From Klenkia sp. (lineage in GTDB: Bacteria > Actinomycetota > Actinomycetes > Mycobacteriales > Geodermatophilaceae): a stretch of 6,068 bases of DNA. Positions 1 to 5,257 of the stretch are shown in pieces; position 1 is the stretch's first letter, and every line of letters starts with the position of its first letter. Made by a program: the position numbers and the translations under genes. Under the pieces are notes generated by a model. It was given only the letters and a program-made list of their open reading frames with translations, made no database searches and had not been told where the DNA came from. The stretch covers positions 1-6,068 of the forward strand of contig JAOPVM010000399.1 of the NCBI GenBank assembly GCA_025966215.1. Direction: 5' to 3'.

Positions 1-7
1 ACCCGGG

Positions 8-517
8 GTGCCCCCGGGTCCGCGCAGCGCCGCCGGCCCCTGGGACCTGTCCTTCCTGCGCGTGGGCACCCTGGTCACGCTGGCCTGCACCGTCGTCGCC
101 GTCCCGGTGGTGGGTCTGCTCGCCGGCTGGGCCGAGGCGCTGGGCGTCGTGCTGGGCGCCGCGATCGTCACGGCGTTCTTCTGCCTGTCCGGGTTCGCCA
201 TCGCCTGGGCCGGCAAGATCGACGACTCGTTCACGCTGCCCGCCGCGCTGGGTGCGTTCTTCGTCAAGGTGATCGGCTTCTTCGCCCTGCTCCAGGCGCT
301 GCCGGCCGACGGCTGGCCGGATCGCGTGGCGGCCGCCTGGACCGTGATCGCCGGAGCGCTGCTGTGGAGCGGCGTGCAGGCCCGATGGGTGTGGACCCGG
401 CAGCTCTACTACACGACTCCGCCGGCACCCCCGGCCCAGCAGGTCGGCGGTGAGCGCACAGCGGGCGTTCAGCCACACGACGTAGAACACCCGGCCGAGC
501 AGCGTCGGGACGGCTGA
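8..517 (+). CDS. atpI: AtpI-like ATP synthase accessory membrane protein (5' end uncertain)
   Basis: Predicted integral membrane protein of about 169 residues with four hydrophobic segments at roughly residues 17-38, 43-66, 78-98 and 106-126. A hydrophilic, Pro/Gln/Glu-rich tail follows from about residue 137. Size, four-helix layout, a lysine inside the third helix (K87, in AFFVKVIGFF) and position as the first gene before the ATP synthase subunits fit AtpI (ATP synthase protein I), which in other bacteria helps c-ring assembly. The GTG at 8 is the first start in the window, but the frame is open to the left edge and any ribosome binding site lies outside, so the true start may be upstream. 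The stop is 2 bp before the next gene, so the two are probably translated together. Sequence conservation in this family is low, so the name rests on topology and context more than on motifs. Confidence 0.7.
   Translation: MPPGPRSAAGPWDLSFLRVGTLVTLACTVVAVPVVGLLAGWAEALGVVLGAAIVTAFFCLSGFAIAWAGKIDDSFTLPAALGAFFVKVIGFFALLQALPADGWPDRVAAAWTVIAGALLWSGVQARWVWTRQLYYTTPPAPPAQQVGGERTAGVQPHDVEHPAEQRRDG
507..510 (+). promoter_or_regulatory. Ribosome binding site for the AtpZ-like gene
   Basis: GGGA lies 9 nt before the GTG at 520, inside the last codons of the preceding gene. It favours GTG 520 over the in-frame ATG at 532, which has no purine-rich stretch upstream. It is a weak Shine-Dalgarno, consistent with coupling to the gene before. 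Confidence 0.45.
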
Positions 518-519
518 TA

Positions 520-909
520 GTGTCCGAACCGATGGACAGCGCCCCCACGCGTGACGGCGGTCGCAGCCCTCGCCCCGCTCGACCAGCCGATGAGAACGTG
601 CATCCCAGTGGTGCCGACATGGGCTGGGGGATCACCGGGACACTCCTGTCCGGGTTGATCGTCTACGGGGGGATCGGCTGGCTGATCGACCGCTGGCTGG
701 GGACGACCGTCTTCACCCTGGTCGGTGTCCTCGCCGGGCTGGGTCTCTCGATCTACCTGGTCGTCAAGAAGTACGGCGGCCCGGTCGAGGACGTGCAGAC
801 CATCAGCTCGACCAGCTACACCAAGATCAGCTCGAAGAGCTACAGCACGTACCGCAACACCCCGGGCGGACGACGGAGCCAGCCCAGGACGCAGAAGGGA
901 CACCGGTGA
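520..909 (+). CDS. AtpZ/AtpI family protein (two-helix ATP synthase accessory protein)
   Basis: A 129-residue protein with a polar N-terminus (residues 1-33) and two transmembrane helices at about 37-57 and 64-83. The helix-turn-helix core contains GWLIDRWLGT, followed by a Gly-rich second helix ending in IYLVVKKYGG. This pattern, with a charged turn (IDRW) between two glycine-rich helices, is typical of the AtpZ/AtpI (ATPase gene 1) family found upstream of atpB. In alkaliphilic bacilli AtpZ and AtpI have been linked to assembly and Mg2+/Ca2+ supply; the role here is inferred. The C-terminal tail (about 88-129) is rich in Ser, Thr, Tyr, Lys and Arg and contains two tandem copies of an 8-residue unit (ISSTSYTK, ISSKSYST, residues 95-110). 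The stop overlaps the atpB start in the 4-bp sequence GTGA. An ATG at 532 is an alternative start, less likely because it lacks a ribosome binding site. Confidence 0.8.
   Translation: MSEPMDSAPTRDGGRSPRPARPADENVHPSGADMGWGITGTLLSGLIVYGGIGWLIDRWLGTTVFTLVGVLAGLGLSIYLVVKKYGGPVEDVQTISSTSYTKISSKSYSTYRNTPGGRRSQPRTQKGHR
802..849 (+). repeat. 24-bp in-frame tandem repeat in the AtpZ-like gene
   Basis: Two adjacent 24-nt units (802-825 and 826-849) match at 20 of 24 positions by eye. Both begin ATCAGCTCGA and share AGCTACA. They encode ISSTSYTK and ISSKSYST in the cytosolic-type tail after the second membrane helix. As the unit is a multiple of three, copy number could change without breaking the frame. 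Confidence 0.75.
893..900 (+). promoter_or_regulatory. Ribosome binding site for atpB
   Basis: AGAAGGGA ends 5 nt before the GTG at 906, within the 3' end of the AtpZ-like gene. It supports GTG 906 as the atpB start; the next in-frame candidate is GTG 936, and no ATG occurs before codon 65. Confidence 0.65.
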
Positions 910-1739
910 CCTCCAGCGCCCACGCGCTCGCCAGCGTGCTCGCGGTCGAGAGCGACCCCGGCGGAGGCTTCGTCTCCCCGAGCATCGCCGAGTTCTACCC
1001 GCCGGCACTTGCCGAGTTCTCGATCGCAGGCCTCGACTTCTCGATCACCCGCATCACGGTCATCTCCTGGATCGCCACCGCCGCGATCCTCGCCTTCATG
1101 GTGCTGGCCACCCGCAAGCCCACCCTCGTCCCTCGCAAGTCGCAGTGGCTGATGGAGAGCGGCTACGGGCTGGTCCGGGACAACATCGGCCGCGACGTGA
1201 TCGGGCCCCAGTACAAGCCCTTCGTGCCGTTCCTCGGCGCGCTGTTCTTCTTCATCCTGGCGAACAACGCGATGAGCATCATCCCGTTCTTCCAGATCTC
1301 GCCGATGAGCAAGTTCGCGCTGCCGCTGGTGCTGGCGCTGCTGGTCTACATCCTCTACAACGCGGTGGCGATCAAGAACAAGGGCCTGGGGGGCTACCTC
1401 AAGGAGGTGGCCGTCCCCCAGGGCGTCCCGGGGCCCTTCCTGCTCCTGGTGACCCCCATCGAGCTGCTCCAGGTGTTCATCATCCGGCCGTTCACGCTCG
1501 CCGTCCGTCTGTTCGCCAACCTCTTCGCCGGCCACATGCTGCTGGTGGTCTTCTCGCTGGGCACGGTCTACCTGCTCGGCAAGTTCGGCGAGAACTTCTC
1601 CTTCGTCTTCGCGCCGTTCTCCTTCCTGATGGCGTTGTTCATGACCTTCTTCGAGGTCCTGGTCATCGTCTTGCAGGCCTACGTCTTCGTCGTGCTCACC
1701 GCGACGTACCTGAACGGCGCCGTCGAGAAGGCCCACTGA
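906..1739 (+). CDS. atpB: F1Fo ATP synthase subunit a (Fo, proton channel)
   Basis: Subunit a, 277 residues, forms the two proton half-channels beside the c ring in the cytoplasmic membrane. Hydrophobic segments occur at about residues 50-69, 105-130, 137-155, 178-225 (a long hairpin) and 235-268. The family signature is clear: IIRPFTLAVRLFANLFAGH carries the essential arginine R201 (equivalent to E. coli R210). The last helix holds LQAYVFVVLTATYL with Q257, matching E. coli Q252. The positions matching E. coli E219 and H245 are H210 and E250, the reciprocal pair seen in many other bacteria and in mitochondria. Start GTG 906 overlaps the previous stop by 4 bp and has a good ribosome binding site. 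The N-terminal 45 residues are polar and probably extracytoplasmic. A 101-bp gap separates it from atpE. Confidence 0.97.
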   Translation: MTSSAHALASVLAVESDPGGGFVSPSIAEFYPPALAEFSIAGLDFSITRITVISWIATAAILAFMVLATRKPTLVPRKSQWLMESGYGLVRDNIGRDVIGPQYKPFVPFLGALFFFILANNAMSIIPFFQISPMSKFALPLVLALLVYILYNAVAIKNKGLGGYLKEVAVPQGVPGPFLLLVTPIELLQVFIIRPFTLAVRLFANLFAGHMLLVVFSLGTVYLLGKFGENFSFVFAPFSFLMALFMTFFEVLVIVLQAYVFVVLTATYLNGAVEKAH

Positions 1740-1794
1740 GCCCCCGGGCTCACGTGCCCGCCAGATCGACCCACACACGCACCACCCCGCCAGC

Positions 1795-1815
1795 CACCCG
1801 GGACCACCCCGGGTG
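1795..1815 (+). other. GC hairpin upstream of atpE
   Basis: CACCCGGG (1795-1802) and CCCGGGTG (1808-1815) are perfectly complementary, giving an 8-bp stem with the 5-nt loop ACCAC. It ends 8 nt before the Shine-Dalgarno of atpE. No run of T follows, so it does not look like an intrinsic terminator. It could be an RNA-stability or processing element that raises the amount of atpE message; this is not shown. Confidence 0.55.
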
Positions 1816-1816
1816 A

Positions 1817-2077
<261 letters not shown>

Positions 2078-2106
2078 TCCTCGAGACTCCGGTCCTGAGA
2101 CCCGTT

Positions 2107-2111
2107 GGAGG
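2107..2111 (+). promoter_or_regulatory. Ribosome binding site that decides the atpF start
   Basis: GGAGG sits 8 nt before the GTG at 2120. The longer reading from TTG 2105 would place this site inside the coding sequence and has no purine-rich site of its own, so GTG 2120 is preferred. GTG 2111 is also in frame but overlaps the site. Confidence 0.7.
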
Positions 2112-2119
2112 TGACGTCC

Positions 2120-2704
2120 GTGACCGTCTTCGCAGCTGAGGAGCAGAACCCTCTGCTCCCCCCGGTCGGCGAGATCATCGTCGGCCTCATCACGTTCGCG
2201 ATCCTGGCGTTCGTCGTCATCAAGTACGTCTTCCCGGTCATCGAGAAGACGTTCCAGGAGCGACGCAACGCGATCGAGGGCGGCATGGAGCGCGCCGAGG
2301 CCGCCCAGGCCGAGGCGAAGGCCGCGCTCGAGCAGTACCGCGCGCAGCTGGCCGAGGCCCGCACCGAGGCCGCGCAGATCCGGGACGCCGCCCGCGCCGA
2401 GGGGCAGCAGATCCTCGAGGAGCTGCGCACCCAGGCCCAGGAGGAGTCCGCCCGGATCACCGCCCGTGGCGAGGAGCAGCTCGCTGCCTCCCGTCAGCAG
2501 GTCGTGAACGAGCTGCGTGGGCAGATCGGCTCCATGGCCGTCTCCCTCGCCGGCCGCGTGGTGGGGGAGTCCCTCGAGGACGACGCCCGCCGCCGCGGCA
2601 CCGTGGACCGCTTCCTCGACGAGCTGGACGGCATGGCCGCCAGCACGTCGTCGCAGGCACCCACCGGTGGCAGCACGGTCTACGTCCCCGAGGGCAACCG
2701 CTGA
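2120..2704 (+). CDS. atpF: F1Fo ATP synthase subunit b (peripheral stalk)
   Basis: Subunit b, 194 residues from GTG 2120, anchors the peripheral stalk that keeps the alpha/beta hexamer from turning with the rotor. A single membrane helix lies at about residues 17-39 (GEIIVGLITFAILAFVV), followed by a basic patch and a long Ala/Glu/Arg/Gln-rich helix from about 42 to 135, the usual coiled-coil dimer region. The C-terminal part (about 136-172) has VSLAGRVVGESLEDD...VDRFLDEL, a pattern common at the delta-binding end. A short Ser/Thr/Gly-rich tail follows. A start at TTG 2105 would add five residues but covers the ribosome binding site. Only one b gene is present, with no b' partner, so a homodimer is likely. 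It overlaps atpH by one base (TGATG). Subunits b and delta are not fused, unlike in mycobacteria. Confidence 0.95.
   Translation: MTVFAAEEQNPLLPPVGEIIVGLITFAILAFVVIKYVFPVIEKTFQERRNAIEGGMERAEAAQAEAKAALEQYRAQLAEARTEAAQIRDAARAEGQQILEELRTQAQEESARITARGEEQLAASRQQVVNELRGQIGSMAVSLAGRVVGESLEDDARRRGTVDRFLDELDGMAASTSSQAPTGGSTVYVPEGNR
2690..2694 (+). promoter_or_regulatory. Ribosome binding site for atpH
   Basis: GAGGG, 9 nt before the ATG at 2704, lies in the last codons of atpF. Together with the 1-bp stop/start overlap it supports translation coupled to atpF. Confidence 0.55.
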
Positions 2705-3522
2705 TGCACGCCTCGAGCCGGGAGGCGCTGACGCACTCGCGTGAGCGCCTGGCCGAGCGGGTCGGGTCCGCCGACGGCCAGGGGCGACTGTCCCTGGCCG
2801 ACGAGCTGTTCTCCGTCGCGCACCTGCTCGAGGGTCAGGTCTCGCTGCGGCGGGCCCTGGCCGACGCCTCGGTGCGCCCCGACGACCGGGCGGGGCTGGC
2901 CAACCGGCTGCTCTCCTCCCAGTTGTCGGCCGCCGCCGTCGACGTCGTCGAGACCGTGGCCCGGCAGCGCTGGTCGCGCCCGCTGGACCTGGTCGAGGCC
3001 GTCGAGACCCTCGCGACCGACACGGCGCTGGACGCCGCGGAGTCCCGCGGGGAGCTCGACAGCGTCGAGGACGAGCTGTTCCGCTTCAGCCGGATCATCG
3101 ACGGGGACGACGCCCTGGCCCGCGTGCTGGGTGACCGCAGTGCCTCCCGCGAGGGCAAGACGGCACTGCTGGACCGGCTGCTCACCGGCCGGGTCTCCCC
3201 GGTCACCGAGAAGCTGGTGCGGAACTCGCTCACCAGTTCGCACGTGCACAACGCAGCGAACGCCGTCGAGCGGATCTCGGTCGCGGCATCGGCGCGCCGG
3301 GGCCAGTCCGTCGCCCACGTGACCAGCGCGGTCGAGCTGACCGACGCCCAGCGTGAGCGGCTGACCGGCATCCTGGAGCGGACCTACGGGCGCACCATCG
3401 GCCTGCAGGTGCAGGTCGACCCCGCCATCGTCGGGGGCCTGGTCATCCGGGTCGGCGACGAGGTCGTGGACGGCAGCATCAGCCACCGGCTGGAGGCGGC
3501 CGGCCGGCGTTTCGCCGGCTGA
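2704..3522 (+). CDS. atpH: F1Fo ATP synthase subunit delta (OSCP family, long actinobacterial form)
   Basis: Delta links the top of the alpha/beta hexamer to subunit b. At 272 residues it is about 95 longer than E. coli delta (177). The extra length is an N-terminal domain that resembles the following one: residues 31-102 align with 121-190. Offset by exactly 90 residues, I count 16 identities over the 50 ungapped positions from 33 to 82, including DELF at 33-36 and 123-126 and the RLL at 68-70 and 158-160. The C-terminal domain has the OSCP/delta signature: LERTYGR...LQVQVDPAIVGGLVIRVGDEVVDGSISHRLE (about 224-263). This is the usual layout in actinobacteria with an unfused delta. Its ATG overlaps the atpF stop by one base. 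The stop codon lies at the foot of a 9-bp hairpin. Confidence 0.96.
   Translation: MHASSREALTHSRERLAERVGSADGQGRLSLADELFSVAHLLEGQVSLRRALADASVRPDDRAGLANRLLSSQLSAAAVDVVETVARQRWSRPLDLVEAVETLATDTALDAAESRGELDSVEDELFRFSRIIDGDDALARVLGDRSASREGKTALLDRLLTGRVSPVTEKLVRNSLTSSHVHNAANAVERISVAASARRGQSVAHVTSAVELTDAQRERLTGILERTYGRTIGLQVQVDPAIVGGLVIRVGDEVVDGSISHRLEAAGRRFAG
2794..3273 (+). repeat. Diverged internal domain duplication within atpH
   Basis: Codons 31-102 (2794-3009) and 121-190 (3064-3273) encode two related helical segments. They share DELF, a later LxRxLxDxS pattern, RLL and AVE. A 2-residue gap is needed near the end to keep the AVE triplets (99-101 and 187-189) in line. The repeat is visible at protein level, not as clean DNA repeats, so the duplication is old. 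Confidence 0.7.
3501..3521 (+). other. Hairpin overlapping the atpH stop codon
   Basis: CGGCCGGCG (3501-3509) pairs with CGCCGGCTG (3513-3521) around a TTT loop: nine pairs, one of them G-U. The TGA stop (3520-3522) is at the base of the stem. A C-rich stretch follows, not a T run, so it is not an intrinsic terminator. It may protect upstream message or mark a processing site, or may simply follow from the Gly/Arg/Ala codons. Confidence 0.5.
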
Positions 3523-3616
3523 CCCCCGCAGCACCCGGCACGACCGACCACCGCGCCCGACGGCGCAGGCACCACCCCAGACAGCACCGGAGCAGGGAAG
3601 AGGACACCCAGGGCCA
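3521..3616 (+). promoter_or_regulatory. T-free leader before atpA
   Basis: From the G of the atpH stop to the A of the atpA start there is no T in 96 consecutive bases. In 3521-3590 I count 36 C, 19 G and 15 A. A small inverted repeat (GCGCC/GGCGC, 3553-3566, 4-nt loop) is the only notable structure. The RNA would be mostly unpaired and accessible. No promoter elements are recognisable, as expected in a stretch lacking T. Confidence 0.55.
3596..3604 (+). promoter_or_regulatory. Ribosome binding site for atpA
   Basis: The purine run GGAAGAGGA ends 11 nt before the ATG at 3616, a slightly long but workable spacing. It supports the start that gives [13 protein letters not shown], the normal alpha N-terminus. 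Confidence 0.65.
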
Positions 3617-5253
3617 TGGCAGAGCTCACGATCTCCGCGGACGAGATCCGCAGTGCCATCCAGAACTACGTCAGTGACTACGAGTCCGACGTCTCCCGCG
3701 AGGAGGTCGGCACGGTCACCGAGGCCGGCGACGGCATCGCGCGCGTCGAGGGCCTGCCCTCGGTCATGACCAACGAGCTCCTCGAGTTCGAGGGCGGCGT
3801 GCGTGGCCTGGCCCTGAACCTCGACGTGCGCGAGGTCGGCGTCGTGGTCATGGGTGACTTCGCCTCCATCGAGGAGGGCCAGACGGTCAAGCGCACCGGC
3901 CAGGTCCTCTCCGTGCCCGTGGGCGACGCCTTCCTCGGTCGCGTCGTCGACCCGCTGGGCGAGCCCATCGACGGCGGCGGCGAGATCGCCTCCACCGGTC
4001 GGCGCGCCCTGGAGCTGCAGGCCCCCTCGGTGGTCCAGCGCCAGTCGGTGCACGAGCCCATGCAGACCGGGATCAAGGCCATCGACGCCATGACCCCGAT
4101 CGGCCGCGGCCAGCGTCAGCTGATCATCGGCGACCGCCAGACCGGCAAGACGGCGATCGCGATCGACACGATCATCAACCAGAAGGCCGCCTGGGCCACC
4201 GGTGACCCGGCCCAGCAGGTCCGCTGCATCTACGTCGCCGTCGGCCAGAAGGGCTCGACGATCGCCTCGATCAAGTCCTCCCTGGAGGAGGCCGGCGCGA
4301 TGGAGTACACGACCATCGTCGCGGCTCCCGCCTCGGACTCGGCCGGCTTCAAGTACATCGCCCCCTACACCGGCTCGGCCATCGGCCAGCACTGGATGTA
4401 CGAGGGCAAGCACACCCTGATCGTCTTCGACGACCTCTCCAAGCAGGCCGAGGCCTACCGCGCCGTCTCGCTGCTGCTGCGTCGTCCCCCGGGCCGTGAG
4501 GCCTACCCCGGCGACGTCTTCTACCTGCACTCCCGTCTGCTGGAGCGCTGCGCGAAGCTGTCCGACGAGCTCGGCGGCGGGTCGCAGACCGGTCTGCCGA
4601 TCATCGAGACCAAGGGCAACGACGTCTCTGCGTACATCCCGACCAACGTCATCTCGATCACCGACGGCCAGATCTTCCTGGAGACCGGCCTCTTCAACTC
4701 CGGTGTCCGCCCGGCCATCAACGTCGGCATCTCGGTGTCCCGTGTCGGTGGGTCCGCCCAGATCAAGGCGATGAAGTCCGTCGCCGGCCGCCTGCGGCTG
4801 GACCTGGCCCAGTTCCGTGAGCTCGAGGCGTTCTCCTCGTTCTCCTCGGACCTGGACGCCACGTCCAAGGCCACCCTGAGCCGTGGCCAGCGCCTGGTCG
4901 AGCTGCTCAAGCAGGGCCAGTACCAGCCGTTCTCCGTCGAGCGCGAGGTCGTCGCGCTGTGGCTGGGCACGACCGTCAAGCTCGACGTCGTCCCGGTCGC
5001 CGACGTGCGTCGCTTCGAAGCCGAGTTCCTGGACTTCGTGTCCCGGGGTGACTCCGGTGCCCTGGACGCGATCCGGAACACCAAGAAGCTCGAGGACGAC
5101 ACGGTGCGCAACCTGGAGAACGCCGTGGACTCCTTCTACGGGCAGTTCACCACCAGCGACGGCGAGTCGCTGAAGGTCAACGAGCCCGAGGTCGAGGCCA
5201 TGGACGCGTCCGAGCGTGGCCAGGAGCGCGTCCAGGTCAAGAAGAAGGCCTGA
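3616..5253 (+). CDS. atpA: F1Fo ATP synthase subunit alpha
   Basis: Alpha, 545 residues, alternates with beta in the F1 hexamer and binds nucleotide at non-catalytic sites. The N-terminal helix (1-25) is where delta binds, and a beta-barrel follows to about residue 95. The P-loop is GDRQTGKT (172-179, K178), and the Walker B strand is LIVFDD (268-273). [22 protein letters not shown] follows from 291. The family signature [10 protein letters not shown] is at 366-375, with the arginine finger R376 that reaches into the catalytic site of beta. The helical C-terminal domain runs to about 510. A charged tail of about 35 residues, ending in KKKA, extends past the usual end; mycobacterial alpha has a tail of similar length and place that restrains ATP hydrolysis. 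It has its own 93-bp leader and an ATG start. Its final Lys codons form the ribosome binding site of atpG, 4 bp downstream. Confidence 0.98.
   Translation: MAELTISADEIRSAIQNYVSDYESDVSREEVGTVTEAGDGIARVEGLPSVMTNELLEFEGGVRGLALNLDVREVGVVVMGDFASIEEGQTVKRTGQVLSVPVGDAFLGRVVDPLGEPIDGGGEIASTGRRALELQAPSVVQRQSVHEPMQTGIKAIDAMTPIGRGQRQLIIGDRQTGKTAIAIDTIINQKAAWATGDPAQQVRCIYVAVGQKGSTIASIKSSLEEAGAMEYTTIVAAPASDSAGFKYIAPYTGSAIGQHWMYEGKHTLIVFDDLSKQAEAYRAVSLLLRRPPGREAYPGDVFYLHSRLLERCAKLSDELGGGSQTGLPIIETKGNDVSAYIPTNVISITDGQIFLETGLFNSGVRPAINVGISVSRVGGSAQIKAMKSVAGRLRLDLAQFRELEAFSSFSSDLDATSKATLSRGQRLVELLKQGQYQPFSVEREVVALWLGTTVKLDVVPVADVRRFEAEFLDFVSRGDSGALDAIRNTKKLEDDTVRNLENAVDSFYGQFTTSDGESLKVNEPEVEAMDASERGQERVQVKKKA
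5242..5248 (+). promoter_or_regulatory. Ribosome binding site for atpG inside the atpA lysine codons
   Basis: AAGAAGG, 9 nt before GTG 5258, is formed by the last two AAG lysine codons and the first base of the alanine codon of atpA. It supports the GTG start and coupling of gamma to alpha translation. Confidence 0.65.
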
Positions 5254-5257
5254 CCCG

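Noticed and set aside
1738..1760. Possible intrinsic terminator after atpB (inverted repeat CGGGC/GCCCG)
   Set aside because: The stem is only 5 bp, there is no T tract, and termination before atpE would make no sense in this operon.
2105..2119. Longer atpF start at TTG 2105
   Set aside because: It would place the GGAGG ribosome binding site inside the gene and has no site of its own; GTG 2120 is correctly spaced.
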